Under the pieces are notes generated by a model that ran no database searches, was not told the DNA's origin, and saw only the letters and a list, made by a program, of their open reading frames with translations. 64,000 bases of DNA from DASTFP01 sp963816855 (GTDB taxonomy: Bacteria; Verrucomicrobiota; Verrucomicrobiia; Chthoniobacterales; Terrimicrobiaceae). The DNA lies in the NCBI GenBank assembly GCA_963816855.1, contig CAWFMA010000013.1:5673-69672 (forward strand), in the 5' to 3' direction. Shown here one piece after another: positions 8,323 through 18,095 of the stretch. Every line of letters starts with the position of its first letter. The first letter of the stretch is position 1. The position numbers were made by a program, and so were the translations under genes.

Positions 8323-9100
8323 TGGGCTTCCGGCAACCGCTTCAGTTCAGCAGATTTCCCCTGTCGGCCTGCATTCCCCACGATTCGGAATTTTGGGTTT
8401 CTCGCGAGCGCTGTCACTTTGAAATGGCGGACCCGAGATAGAGATCTCCTCCCGGTTTGTCAATTCTTGACCCTCTCCAAGAGTCTCCGCTCGAACGGAC
8501 CTGAATGCGGCCAGCGCGTCGCTCGGAGTGCCCGCCCAATCCAACCGGCACCTTTGCAAACATCGAAACACCGCCCACGCTTCCAAGCGCCGCGATTCGC
8601 CGCCGCCGGCTTTTGGGCACGCCCAGGCAAAGTGTTCCCCGAAGCGGGAGCGACCTTAAGCCTTCTCATCCTTGCCGTTGGATCGCTCGGGGTGGCCCGA
8701 CGCAAATTCGCCGCGCGATGATCGGGGCGAGGTCTGATCTCCGCGTGAATTCTCCGTAGAGAGGTAGATTCCCGTATTCGTTTCGGCGGCGAATTGCAGC
8801 GTGCCGTCGTTGGAAATGGCCATCCGCGAAATGCGAGTGGTCGAATGTCCCCCTGATCCGCCGGGACGGCAACCGATGCCTATCCGTTGGTTTGAGGAGT
8901 GGAATTCGCCTTCTCTGGGGCAGACCGGCGGGAAGCGTGCCTCATCGCAGCCGGGCCGCTTTTTCTGTCCGCGCAGGCGATCGGCATTGCCCATTGTTTT
9001 CTTGGGGCCGCCGGACGAATCGATACGAAAGGGGATTAACATCGCCGAAAGCGCGTTAAGCGATTGCTTTCGGATCCGGAAAGTGGAAAAAATTGGCATT
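8323..9100. other. Long divergent intergenic region between DUF2252 gene and pckG
   Basis: There is no convincing gene. The pckG frame stays open upstream to 8801, but that extension has no relation to PEP carboxykinase. A minus-strand frame within 8656-8850 reads SRMAISNDGTLQFAAETNTG, like a beta-propeller blade, but its only long form would overlap the pckG start. It may be a relic. Promoters for both flanking genes should lie here. Confidence 0.5.
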
Positions 9101-10990
9101 ATGGCTTCTCCTGTTTCTGCTTCCAAAAAGAAATCCCGCGACGGCAATTCGGAGAAATCAGCCGCTGACGGCCCTGATCCGAGCAAACCTCTTAGCAAGA
9201 ACGAGCATCTGATCAACTGGGTCGACAAAATGGCCGACCTCACCAAACCGGCGGCGATTCATTGGGTAACCGGCTCGGACAGTGAAAACGAAGCGTTGTG
9301 CAGTCAGTTGGTAGCGGGCGGCACGTTCATCAAGCTCAATCAGGAGCTTTGGCCCGGTTGCTACTACGCGAAGTCCGACCCAGGCGACGTCGCGCGCGTC
9401 GAAGACAGGACCTTCATCTGTTCTCTCTCGAAGGACAATGCCGGCCCGACAAACAACTGGCTCGATCCCTTCGAGATGCGCCGCAAGCTGAAAGGTCTTT
9501 TCGACGGCTGCATGCGGGGGCGCACCATGTATGTCCTGCCCTTCTCCATGGGGCCGATCGGGTCCCCGATGTCGCAGATCGGCGTGCAGCTTACCGACTC
9601 GGCCTACGCGGTTGTCAATATGCGCATCATGGCGCGAGTCGGGCTGCCAGTTATCGGGGAAATCGACAAGAACTCCAAGCGCGTCGTGCCCTGCATGCAT
9701 TCGGTTGGCGCACCGCTTGAGCCGGGGCAGAAGGATGTCCCATGGCCCTGCAATCCCGACAAATATATCGTTCATTTCCCGGAGACCCGGGAGATTTGGA
9801 GCTACGGTTCCGGATACGGCGGCAATGCTTTGCTGGGCAAGAAATGCTTTGCGTTGCGGATCGCGTCGAACATCGCCCGCGACGAGGGATGGATGGCCGA
9901 GCACATGCTCATTCTCGGCGTCGAAAGCCCGCAGGGCGAGAAGACCTACGTGGCCGCGGCATTTCCGAGCGCCTGCGGCAAGACCAATTTTGCCATGCTC
10001 ATCCCCCCGCCTCACTTCAAGGAGAACGGGTGGAAGGTTTGGACGGTCGGCGACGACATCTCATGGCTTAAACCCGACGAGAACGGGCATCTGCGCGCAA
10101 TAAATCCCGAAACCGGTTTCTTTGGCGTTGCGCCAGGCACCTCTGCCAAGACCAACCCCAACGCGATGGTCGCCCTCTCGAAAAACACCATCTTCACCAA
10201 CGTGGCTTTAACCCCAGAAGGAGGCGTCTGGTGGGAAGGCATGACCGACACGCCCCCCGAAGAATGCCTCGACTGGCAAGGCAAGAAATGGACGCCCACG
10301 ATCGCCAAGGAAACGGGCGCGAAAGCCGCGCACCCAAACGCCCGCTTCACGGCTCCCGCCTCTCAGTGTCCCACCATCGATCCTTCCTGGGAAGATCCGG
10401 CTGGCGTCCCGATCAACGCGATCATCTTCGGCGGTCGCCGCGCGTCGACCCTGTCGCTAGTCTGCCAATCTTTCAACTGGAGCGGCGGCGTTTATATGGG
10501 CGCGACGATGGGGTCGGAGATGACGGCCGCGGCTGCCGGCACTTTGGGCAAGGTCCGGCGGGATCCGATGGCCATGCTTCCTTTCTGCGGCTATCACATG
10601 GGCGACTACTTTCGACACTGGATCAAGATGCAGCGGATGCTTGAAGAAACGCCCCGGGTCTTTCTGGTCAATTGGTTCCGCAAGGATGCCGAGGGAAAAT
10701 TCCTCTGGCCCGGCTACGGCGAAAACATGAGGGTCCTCAAGTGGATCGTCGATCGTGTGCGGGGCCGTGCTCTGGCGAAAGAAACGCCTCTTGGCTGGCA
10801 ACCGCACTACGACGACATGGATTGGGAAGGGATTGACTTTCCGAAAGCCGCATTTGAGGAAATCCAGCAGGTCGACGAGACAGCCTGGCGCACCGAAGTC
10901 ATCGGTCATGAAGAGCTCTTCATCCAGCTTCATGATCACCTGCCGAAAGAACTCATCTACGAGCGGGAACTGTTGATTTGCCGTTTGTAG
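9101..10990 (+). CDS. pckG: Phosphoenolpyruvate carboxykinase (GTP)
   Basis: This enzyme catalyses oxaloacetate + GTP to PEP + CO2 + GDP, the entry step of gluconeogenesis, in the cytosol. From the ATG at 9101 the product is 629 residues, near the usual 600-630 of the GTP class. Motifs are the RTMYVLPFSMGPIGSP substrate loop, the GYGGNALLGKKCFALRIAS segment, the kinase-1a loop FPSACGKTNFAML with the GTP-class cysteine, the metal-binding VGDDISWLKPDENG, and GVPINAIIFGGRR. About 35 low-complexity residues rich in Ser, Lys and Asp precede the conserved domain. Upstream extension to 8801 is rejected because it lacks homology. The gene is monocistronic. Confidence 0.96.
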   Translation: MASPVSASKKKSRDGNSEKSAADGPDPSKPLSKNEHLINWVDKMADLTKPAAIHWVTGSDSENEALCSQLVAGGTFIKLNQELWPGCYYAKSDPGDVARVEDRTFICSLSKDNAGPTNNWLDPFEMRRKLKGLFDGCMRGRTMYVLPFSMGPIGSPMSQIGVQLTDSAYAVVNMRIMARVGLPVIGEIDKNSKRVVPCMHSVGAPLEPGQKDVPWPCNPDKYIVHFPETREIWSYGSGYGGNALLGKKCFALRIASNIARDEGWMAEHMLILGVESPQGEKTYVAAAFPSACGKTNFAMLIPPPHFKENGWKVWTVGDDISWLKPDENGHLRAINPETGFFGVAPGTSAKTNPNAMVALSKNTIFTNVALTPEGGVWWEGMTDTPPEECLDWQGKKWTPTIAKETGAKAAHPNARFTAPASQCPTIDPSWEDPAGVPINAIIFGGRRASTLSLVCQSFNWSGGVYMGATMGSEMTAAAAGTLGKVRRDPMAMLPFCGYHMGDYFRHWIKMQRMLEETPRVFLVNWFRKDAEGKFLWPGYGENMRVLKWIVDRVRGRALAKETPLGWQPHYDDMDWEGIDFPKAAFEEIQQVDETAWRTEVIGHEELFIQLHDHLPKELIYERELLICRL

Positions 10991-11127
10991 TTCCGGATTC
11001 CCCCGGGAATAAGAGGGAGGTGGCCGGGCTCGAGCGGGCGGCGGACGTGCCTGAATGGCGGCCCGGTCGCTCGCCGCGGCCCGCAGGCTTCCGGGACAGC
11101 CGGCGCTTGCGCGAGGTCCGTTGCCGC

Positions 11128-12141
11128 TTATTTCTCCACGCTCTCGTAGGTCCGCTTCCGCTCCAGTGCGTCCTGTACTGCAAATTTCGAAGCTTGCACC
11201 TTGATAAAGCTAAGTATGACCGGGGCGAGAATAATTCCGGTGATTCCAAGCAACCGCTCGCCGAAAAGGAGCGCCAGCAGCATCAACCACATGGGATGCC
11301 GGATACGCCCCCCGATAATTTTGCTATTCAGGAAATATTCCAGTTTGTGAATGGCGACTAAGAATAAGAGCGCCCCCCCCGCAAACTGGGGCGATATCGT
11401 GAAAGCTATGCCAACGATGATCGTGTTGCTAATGATGTTGCCGATCACCGGCAGGAGTCCGCACAGGAAGGTGAGAACGATGACCACCGTCGCGTAGGGC
11501 AGAGCGGTCGCATAGACAAACGCAGAAGTCAGGACCGTGTTGATTCCCGAAATAATCACCTGGGCGCTCATCACTCTCTCAAAGTTCTCGTGGAAGGAGC
11601 AGAACAGCTCCGCGATGCGCGCGCAGTACAAGGAATAAAGATTCAAAGGACGCGGCGTCTGGTCAAAGTCCAGATTGGGGTTAACAAAAATGCTCACCGC
11701 GACCACGACGCCCACGATGACAAAGACAAATTCCTTGGTGGCAATCCTCGCATAACCGCCAAGATAGACAACTGTCTTGTCAACACTCTCGAGAGCGAGT
11801 GATTTCAGGCTCTCGATATCCGTGAACGGCAACTGGATTCCTCTCTCGGTCGCATAGCGAACGATGACCGGGATCGCTTTCGAAGCGATCTCCGGCAAGG
11901 CGATGATCGCCTGGTTGACGAAAAACGCGAACCCGTAGAAGAGCGTGGCCAGAAGAATGACGAACAGAACCACAGCGGTCCACTTGTACCTTCCGAAGGA
12001 AAGGGCGCGCAGGGCCAGGTAGGCGAACAGGACGGTGACGAAAACAGTCGTCAACTGCAGCACGCCGACCGCCACAAAGATCAACAAAAAGAAAATGTAG
12101 GAGACGGCGAGGGGCTTATCCTGAAAGGCAGACATCTCCAT
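11128..12141 (-). CDS. AI-2E family transporter-like membrane protein
   Basis: From the ATG at 12141 the product is about 337 residues with seven to eight predicted transmembrane helices. The family features are present: a helical pair at the N-terminus, a central amphipathic region, the LLPVIGNIISNT segment, and the GERLLGITGIILAPVI loop near the C-terminus. Members have been linked to autoinducer-2 export or Na+/H+ exchange, but substrates are mostly unproven. The open frame continues to 12237; the residues before Met-Glu-Met-Ser-Ala-Phe look non-coding. The gene follows the respiratory operon on the same strand with a gap of about 170 bp, so co-transcription is possible. Confidence 0.85.
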   Translation of the reverse strand: MEMSAFQDKPLAVSYIFFLLIFVAVGVLQLTTVFVTVLFAYLALRALSFGRYKWTAVVLFVILLATLFYGFAFFVNQAIIALPEIASKAIPVIVRYATERGIQLPFTDIESLKSLALESVDKTVVYLGGYARIATKEFVFVIVGVVVAVSIFVNPNLDFDQTPRPLNLYSLYCARIAELFCSFHENFERVMSAQVIISGINTVLTSAFVYATALPYATVVIVLTFLCGLLPVIGNIISNTIIVGIAFTISPQFAGGALLFLVAIHKLEYFLNSKIIGGRIRHPMWLMLLALLFGERLLGITGIILAPVILSFIKVQASKFAVQDALERKRTYESVEK

Positions 12142-12314
12142 GAAAGCTTTAGAAGGAGAGCGCTGAAGCCACAACAAAAGATTGCAATCGGAGGGTCCGA
12201 ACCGTTTGGCCGGCGGCGTCACGCGGTCGCCGGGCAAATTTCAGCTTCAAGGCCTTGCGTTGGGCGACGCTGGCATCTTAAGGGTTTCTTCCAGAACCGC
12301 GAACGGGGGCCCTT

Positions 12315-12848
12315 TCAACCGGACTTCGCAAGCCTTTGGTGAACGGCAAATCCGGCAATGGCTAGGGGAGGAAATAACAGCCACGGCCAGTAGGCCATGG
12401 TGGGCGCCAGGGGCGGACGAAGGTCTAAGTCACAGGAAAGCACGGCTTCCTGACCGCCCCTAATCATCCTCACGACAAGTTTCGAGGGGCCCGACGATTT
12501 CATCGGCACGATCGCGGCGTAGAGCAACCTGTTGCCAGAATGACCGCGAACCGCGGGAATTCTTAGTGCATTTGAATCCATGGCACAGCACGGCGGAACC
12601 CACTCGGCCGAGGCGTCGGAGGCTGCCGACCACTCCAGCTCGACGGTGGCGTCGAGCACCGGTTTGTCGCCGTCTTGCACGAGCACGCTGACGTCCACCG
12701 GTCCCGCACGCAATGGCGAGGGGGAGGCAAAAACCGTCACGTTAAGCCCATTCAAAGTTTCCCGCTTAAGGATGGTTCCGCCGTCGCCAAAGGAGTGTGA
12801 CGCCGCCGTAAGGAGGATGGTTACGCAGAGGAATAAGCAATTTTTCAC
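12315..12848 (-). CDS. YtkA/FixH-like exported membrane-anchored protein
   Basis: The 177-residue product has an N-terminal signal peptide, an immunoglobulin-like domain (LNVTVFASPSPLRAGPVDVS, then PVLDATVELEW), and one C-terminal transmembrane helix (YWPWLLFPPLAIAGFAV) with a short basic tail. The domain pattern matches the YtkA/FixH-like group seen beside haem-copper oxidases and copper-handling genes, where a role in oxidase assembly is suspected. The start is GTG at 12848. It lies 72 bp downstream of the CtaG-polyferredoxin fusion, as the last member of the respiratory operon. Function remains inference from fold and context. Confidence 0.6.
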   Translation of the reverse strand: MKNCLFLCVTILLTAASHSFGDGGTILKRETLNGLNVTVFASPSPLRAGPVDVSVLVQDGDKPVLDATVELEWSAASDASAEWVPPCCAMDSNALRIPAVRGHSGNRLLYAAIVPMKSSGPSKLVVRMIRGGQEAVLSCDLDLRPPLAPTMAYWPWLLFPPLAIAGFAVHQRLAKSG

Positions 12849-12920
12849 GTCCGGGACCTTGTCTTCGGGCCATTGAGCGGCATTTTCATCATATCAAATC
12901 GACCTGCCGCAAGCGGCGGG

Positions 12921-15194
12921 TCAGTGCATCATCATTCCGCGCATCTCCATCGGTTGAAGGATAATCCAGACACCGGCCAAGTAAAGCGCCGTCCCCAGCA
13001 GTCCCCATGGAAGAAAACTTGCCAACCTTAGCCTGGAGGCCGTCTGCCCTGAGATCCGCCACGCCGTGTAGAGCGTGAGCAGGAAACCCAGATCAAGGAA
13101 AAGGAGCTCGAGACCGGGAAGATCATAAAACGCCAGCGAGCCGACGTGCCAACCCGGCTCTCCGCTGCGAAGACCGATTTCGTTCGCGATCCGCTGCACG
13201 ACGGGAATCGGCGTCAATGCCGCGGTGAGCAAATGAAATGAAAAATGAGCCAGCCACATCCCGAATCCGAGGGGAGCAAGCGACATTGAAAAGCGGCAGA
13301 AATTCTCGCGCAGCGAGCATTGGGCGAGGCGGCTGCTGCACGCCGCCGCCGCGAGGGCGAAAACCGCGGGAACAATGACCAGACAGAGCAGGCTTAGAAC
13401 CGTGACGATCGCGAAATCGGACGAGAGATTCCAAAACTGCTCGACCCGCGTGATCCCGCTTAGAACCGGGGCAACCATTCCCGCAGCGTTGGCAAAAGCT
13501 CCAAATGTCAGCACCAGCACCAGGGCAGCCAGGTCGGGTCGGCTGGAGTATTTCCGCACGGAAGATCGCGGCGGATCATCAACCAGATCTTTTCCGGGCC
13601 GGACCGCGAGAATGCCAACATTGTCGTGCGGGCAAGCTTTGATGCAATCCAGACAAAACGTGCAATCCATATTGCCCGACTTTCGCGGTTGGAAGAGCTC
13701 GAGTTCGCACCCCCGCTGCGAGGCGTTTCCCTTGATGCAATCGAACGTCCTGCAGGAGGCGCAAATGTCCGGGCGTCGTACTTTGATCTCGAACGGCGAA
13801 GCGAGGGATTGGACAAAGTGGAATTGCCCGATGGGACACACAAACTTGCAAAAGCTGGCTCCTCGAAAAAACCCGTCGACGGCCAGTGCGGCGATAAAAT
13901 AACCAAGGACGATGAGGGCGGTGATACCCGGCTTGTCCCAGAGATCAAAAGCCTCGTAAGCCCAGAGGTAGAGAACGATCAAGCTGACCGCGAGCCACTT
14001 TGAACTCAACGCCCGGGGCCATCGCATTCCTCCGGGCAGGAGCTTCCTGCCAAGGTCCCGGACAAAGACGAACGGGCACGCCATGCAGAACAAGTTGCCG
14101 ACAACCAGCAATCCGATCACGGTCAAGGCGCGCCAATGCGTCCAAGGAAGCACACCCGCAAGGTTCATCGGGCTGATCTTTGGGCCAAGCAAACCGTCCA
14201 AAACAATTGCCGCGGCGAGGATCAGGGTCATGATCTGGAGCGTCCTCCGGAAATAGCGCGAGCCGACGATTCCGCCGAGCACGGGCACTCGCAAGAGATC
14301 GAACGGCAGGGCTGCGGCCGGGGGGGCCCTTTTTTTCTCCTTCTGCCTGGAGGCAACGCTCTGGCGCGAGGAAGGCCTCGCCAACCCCTTCGGTGAAAGA
14401 AACTGCACGGCAATGAGCGCCGCAGGAACCAGGAACGCCACTGAGCCGGGCACCCACATGATCGCCCCAGCGGTCGCCTGATCGGCCATGGGACTCAACC
14501 CAAAGCGCGGGGCGCTCGCATAGGTCGGATAAGCGACGCGGTCATAAAATGAAAGAAACGCCGCCAGGATCGTATTTTGGAGATCCGCCAGGAGAAGATA
14601 TGGAATCATCGCCCAGCGCGGCCAGTAGCCGCGGCTTGGCCATGGCTGAACCACGTGCCACCAGAACAGCAAGGCGGTCGTGAGAAAGAAAAAGTGCTCG
14701 ACCTTGTGCCACCCCGACGAACGAAGCGCCAATTCGTAAAAGTCCGGAATATGCCAAAGGATATTGCTGAGAATAAAGAGAAGCCAGCAGACCGCGGGGT
14801 GCATTAACCTGTCCACCAATCTCTTCAGGAGCCGCCAATGAAGAAACGGCCTCAAGGCCTCGCTGACCATGCGCCGCGGCAGGCCGCAAAGCAGTGGAAG
14901 CTGGGGTGAGCCGATCAGGATGAGCGGCGGGGCCACCATGGTAAGCAACAGGTGCTGGACCATGTGGGCGGTAAGCAGAAAGGAGGCAAAGGCGTCCAGG
15001 GGCGAAGCCAGGGACAAATAGATCGCCGCAAGCCCGGCAAGAAACGAGAAGAGCTGCGAAGCCCCAAATCGCGCCGGAACTTGACGGTGAAGCTTGATCC
15101 ACCCGCGCAAGTAGACGAGCGCAGTCACCGCCAGCCCAAAGGCGGGCCAAGGCAAAAAGGCCCAGGAAGCCAGGGCGGCTGTTTGTGCGCTCAC
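12921..15194 (-). CDS. Fusion of CtaG (caa3 oxidase assembly) and membrane polyferredoxin
   Basis: The product is 757 residues with a GTG start at 15194. Residues 1 to about 275 are CtaG (caa3_CtaG family): multiple helices, HMVQHLLLTMVAPPLILIG and NILWHIPDFYELAL, with histidines suited to copper delivery to the oxidase. A basic linker (RQKEKKRAPP) follows. The second part resembles NapH/CcoG/NosR-type membrane ferredoxins: helices with CMACPF and CKFVCPIGQ, then cysteine clusters CASCRTFDC and CTFCLDCIKACP for 4Fe-4S centres, then further helices. CtaG is normally a separate protein of about 280 residues. It follows cytochrome b by about 67 bp. A redox role during copper-centre assembly is my inference. 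Confidence 0.88.
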   Translation of the reverse strand: MSAQTAALASWAFLPWPAFGLAVTALVYLRGWIKLHRQVPARFGASQLFSFLAGLAAIYLSLASPLDAFASFLLTAHMVQHLLLTMVAPPLILIGSPQLPLLCGLPRRMVSEALRPFLHWRLLKRLVDRLMHPAVCWLLFILSNILWHIPDFYELALRSSGWHKVEHFFFLTTALLFWWHVVQPWPSRGYWPRWAMIPYLLLADLQNTILAAFLSFYDRVAYPTYASAPRFGLSPMADQATAGAIMWVPGSVAFLVPAALIAVQFLSPKGLARPSSRQSVASRQKEKKRAPPAAALPFDLLRVPVLGGIVGSRYFRRTLQIMTLILAAAIVLDGLLGPKISPMNLAGVLPWTHWRALTVIGLLVVGNLFCMACPFVFVRDLGRKLLPGGMRWPRALSSKWLAVSLIVLYLWAYEAFDLWDKPGITALIVLGYFIAALAVDGFFRGASFCKFVCPIGQFHFVQSLASPFEIKVRRPDICASCRTFDCIKGNASQRGCELELFQPRKSGNMDCTFCLDCIKACPHDNVGILAVRPGKDLVDDPPRSSVRKYSSRPDLAALVLVLTFGAFANAAGMVAPVLSGITRVEQFWNLSSDFAIVTVLSLLCLVIVPAVFALAAAACSSRLAQCSLRENFCRFSMSLAPLGFGMWLAHFSFHLLTAALTPIPVVQRIANEIGLRSGEPGWHVGSLAFYDLPGLELLFLDLGFLLTLYTAWRISGQTASRLRLASFLPWGLLGTALYLAGVWIILQPMEMRGMMMH

Positions 15195-15261
15195 GGAAAT
15201 CTACATTACCGCAGGAACGCAAACGTGCAGGGAAATCGATTCGCGAAAAACGGGCCGCAGC

Positions 15262-16800
15262 TTAGCCTTCGCTGTGCCCTTCGTGCGCGGAAGAGGCCGC
15301 CTCCTGCTTGGGAGGAACAGCCGGAAATGTGGAATCGCGCGCCGGAGGCTCGCCTTTCGGGCGCAACGACACCATGAAACTGACGACGGCCTCGACCTCG
15401 TACGGCGAAAGATTCTTCCCATACGCCGGCATGTTGCCGCCGCCTTGAACGACTTGCCGAACGAGTTGGTCCTTGGTCATGCGCGTGCCGACCTCGGCGA
15501 GATCCGGGCCGCGATGGCCTCCGATTCCATCGACCGCATGACAGTTGCGACATTGCATGTTTTGCATGACAACAAGACCCTGCAGTTCGAGGGGAGCACG
15601 ACCCTTGATGAATGAGGCGTCAATGGGAGCACCGCTCCATGCGTTCATTTGCGGCGACCATGGCGAGGTATATCCAAGGTAGGTAAGGATGCCCATAACC
15701 AGGTAAGTGAGCACCACGGTGAGCATCGCGACCGGACGGCGGCGCCAGCTCTTCTCACCGGTGTTATTGAAGAATGGCAAGGCGAACAGAATAAGGATGA
15801 CGACCGGAGGCACAACGAGGAGCCCGAAGGTCTCCATATATTCCGGCATGAGCGCCGCGACCGCAAAAATCCACATGAAGAAGAAGTCGGGGCGCGGGAG
15901 CGTGTTTATGTCGGACGGATACGGCGGCCCGGTCGGGCCTTTCGGGCCGAACACGGCGGAACAAAACAAAATTCCTCCGATGACGATTGCCGCCGCGGCG
16001 ACGTCTTTCCAAATGCCGTGCGGCGCAAAAGGAATGCCCTCCTTTTTTATGATCATCTCGTATTCCTTGTCGTACGTTTCGCGCCGCACGAGATGACCGG
16101 GTTTGGGATACTCATTGATGCCTTTGGTAAGCACCATCCGCAAATGAACGGCGAGGAGCGCAAGAATTGTGCCGGGGATGATGAAGACGTGCAAAGAAAA
16201 GAAGCGGGAGAGAGTCTCAGAAGCCATAATGGGGCCGCCAAGCATCAGGCCCACGAGGCCTTCACCGATAAGGGGAACCCGGCCCAGGATGGCTGCACCG
16301 ATGCCAAGTCCCCAGTAAGCATCCTCATCCCAGCGCAGTACCTGGCCAGTAAACGCCATGCCCAAAGTGCATAGCATCAGCACGCAGCCGGAAACCCAAG
16401 TGATCTCACGGGGATACTTATAGGCCCCAAAGAGATAGACCTGGGTCATATGCAAGAGCATGATGCCGACCATGAAATTGGATCCCCAATAGTGCATGGC
16501 GCGCATGAACCAACCGAGATCCTGTTCATAGGTCAGATACAGCAGGCTTCCGTAGGCTTCCGAGGCAGAGGGAACGTAGGCGAACGCGAGGAGGCTGCCC
16601 GTGATGATCTGAAGAATAAAGCAGAGCAGGGTGGCGCTGCCGAAAACATAGAACCAGCTTGCGCTGCTTTGTGGGATCGGATGCCCTGCCGTGTGCTCCC
16701 AAAGGTGAGAAATGTGAAGCCGGTTGTCGAACCAGAGAAAGAGACCTTGGGCGGCCTCAAAGGCGGAAGTCGTCAGCGGCTTCTTTGGAGTCACGCTCAT
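15262..16800 (-). CDS. Cytochrome b of a bc-type complex with fused C-terminal cytochrome c
   Basis: The product is 512 residues. The N-terminal part is cytochrome b: haem histidine pairs in HYWGSNFMVGIMLLHMTQV and SLHVFIIPGTILALLAVHL, with the quinol-site region further on. The C-terminal third adds the subunit IV-type helices, then a class I cytochrome c domain with CRNCH near residue 425 and a distal Met in the Gly-Asn-Met-Pro-Ala-Tyr-Gly loop. This gives a b6-type polypeptide with its own cytochrome c, as in several bacterial menaquinol complexes. The start overlaps the Rieske stop in ATGA at 16797-16800, indicating translational coupling. It oxidises quinol and passes electrons toward the linked caa3 oxidase. 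Confidence 0.93.
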   Translation of the reverse strand: MSVTPKKPLTTSAFEAAQGLFLWFDNRLHISHLWEHTAGHPIPQSSASWFYVFGSATLLCFILQIITGSLLAFAYVPSASEAYGSLLYLTYEQDLGWFMRAMHYWGSNFMVGIMLLHMTQVYLFGAYKYPREITWVSGCVLMLCTLGMAFTGQVLRWDEDAYWGLGIGAAILGRVPLIGEGLVGLMLGGPIMASETLSRFFSLHVFIIPGTILALLAVHLRMVLTKGINEYPKPGHLVRRETYDKEYEMIIKKEGIPFAPHGIWKDVAAAAIVIGGILFCSAVFGPKGPTGPPYPSDINTLPRPDFFFMWIFAVAALMPEYMETFGLLVVPPVVILILFALPFFNNTGEKSWRRRPVAMLTVVLTYLVMGILTYLGYTSPWSPQMNAWSGAPIDASFIKGRAPLELQGLVVMQNMQCRNCHAVDGIGGHRGPDLAEVGTRMTKDQLVRQVVQGGGNMPAYGKNLSPYEVEAVVSFMVSLRPKGEPPARDSTFPAVPPKQEAASSAHEGHSEG

Positions 16801-17345
16801 ACGTTCGGAGTCGCCAGGGTAGGCATGATGCCGGCAGCGATGAAGAGCTCGTTTCGTTCCACTTTGTGCTGATAGGTGTAAAGGGCCCGCGGCGGTGGTC
16901 CGGCCGCGTGCTCGCCATCCTCATAAAAAACACCGCCATGGCACGGGCACATGAAAAGCTTGGACTCTTCGAACCAGCGTACCGGACAGCCAAGATGGGT
17001 ACAATGGATCGAAAACACTTGAAACTCTTCGCCTTTGATACGGCGAACCCAGCACGGGATGACCGCGGTTTCGCCATCCCACGGACGGTGGTAGGGATTC
17101 TCGTAGGTCGCGAGGCGCGTTGCTCCTTCCGGAAATTTGTCCAAAGCGCCGAGCGAGGTCCACTTCAGTGGCAACCTCTGGACGAAGCTCGACATCACGT
17201 ATCCGATCAGCGGTAGGGAAACCATCGCCCCAGCCAAAACGTTGAGCCCGATGCTGAATTTCAGGAGAAAGTCGCGCCTGCCGAGCTTGCCATTTCCGCC
17301 TCCGTTTGCCGGAGACTTGTTTTCCTTGGGTTCGTGCGTGCTCAT
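16797..17345 (-). CDS. Rieske iron-sulfur subunit of the bc-type complex
   Basis: The product is 182 residues. The N-terminus carries a Tat-type motif (GRRDFLLK) and one membrane anchor helix, as usual for Rieske proteins. The 2Fe-2S ligands are in CTHLGC and CPCHGG, about 20 residues apart, with the expected Pro loop (GPPPRALYTY). It moves electrons from quinol to the cytochrome c centres at the outer membrane face. The gene sits between the dihaem cytochrome c and cytochrome b, overlapping the latter by 4 bp, so the two are very likely made together. Confidence 0.95.
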   Translation of the reverse strand: MSTHEPKENKSPANGGGNGKLGRRDFLLKFSIGLNVLAGAMVSLPLIGYVMSSFVQRLPLKWTSLGALDKFPEGATRLATYENPYHRPWDGETAVIPCWVRRIKGEEFQVFSIHCTHLGCPVRWFEESKLFMCPCHGGVFYEDGEHAAGPPPRALYTYQHKVERNELFIAAGIMPTLATPNV

Positions 17346-17360
17346 GCGAAAGATTTCCTT

Positions 17361-18095
17361 CTAGCGCTGGGTTAAGGGAAGAGGTTGCCCGAATTCATTC
17401 CTCCGCTGGGAGGCCAGCCAAGCCACAACGCCGGAAATGTCCTCTTCCGACATCGGGGTTCCCGCGACGCGACTCTGGAAATCGGGGCAACCAAGGTCAT
17501 TGCGCCCGGCAATAACAATGGTGCGCAAATATTGATCGGAAACCAGACCCAGGTAGGTAGGATTGACGACGGAACCGGCCTTGCCGCCCTTTCCATCTGC
17601 CCCATGGCAGCTTGCGCAAAAGGTCGCAAAGGCGGTTTTGCCTTTTCCCACGTCTCCAAGCGGGCCGCTGTAGGCCGGGAGGTTTCCCGAGGGGGCGTTC
17701 TTCGCCCACGCGCTGATTCCCTTCGCAAGTGCATCGATCTGCTTTTCCGTGAGAGATCCTCCCCGCTCCTCGGAAAAGGCGATCATTGCGGTGCCCGGAA
17801 CCCCCTCGGCAATAATCTTTCGAAGAGTCTCCGGAGGAACGACCGCAAGATACGTCGGATTGTCCAAAGCGATGACTCCGGAAATTTCTCCCTGAGCCCC
17901 ATGACAGCCCCCGCAGTTTTCTGCGTAAAGTTTCTTGAAGTCAACGACGTCGTGAGGCGCCTGCCATTGCTGGGCGCGCGTGGGCTTTCCTGGCATCCAA
18001 TCGCACCCGGGAAGCAAGGCGGCAAGAGCCACGGTCAACGCATAGCGAAGAGACGCAATCCTTGCGCCGTGGCAAAGTTCCGCCAGCAGCCTCAC
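17361..18095 (-). CDS. Dihaem cytochrome c lipoprotein
   Basis: The 244-residue exported protein has two class I cytochrome c domains, with haem sites CGGCH (about residue 61) and CASCH (about residue 160). Each has a downstream Met ligand region, such as GVPGTAMIAF. The signal peptide ends in a lipobox-like LLPGCDW, so membrane anchoring by lipid is likely. The start is GTG at 18095, overlapping the stop of the upstream membrane protein in GTGA. Located between oxidase and Rieske genes, it probably replaces cytochrome c1 as the link from the Rieske centre toward the oxidase; that role is inferred from position. Confidence 0.9.
   Translation of the reverse strand: MRLLAELCHGARIASLRYALTVALAALLPGCDWMPGKPTRAQQWQAPHDVVDFKKLYAENCGGCHGAQGEISGVIALDNPTYLAVVPPETLRKIIAEGVPGTAMIAFSEERGGSLTEKQIDALAKGISAWAKNAPSGNLPAYSGPLGDVGKGKTAFATFCASCHGADGKGGKAGSVVNPTYLGLVSDQYLRTIVIAGRNDLGCPDFQSRVAGTPMSEEDISGVVAWLASQRRNEFGQPLPLTQR

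Noticed and set aside
8801..9100. N-terminal extension of the pckG frame by 100 codons
   Set aside because: The extra sequence has no PEP carboxykinase similarity, and the protein from the ATG at 9101 already has the full family length.
8656..9246. Minus-strand frame of 196 codons containing a beta-propeller-like blade
   Set aside because: It would overlap the start of pckG on the other strand, and only a short part looks protein-like. At most a relic of a lost gene.
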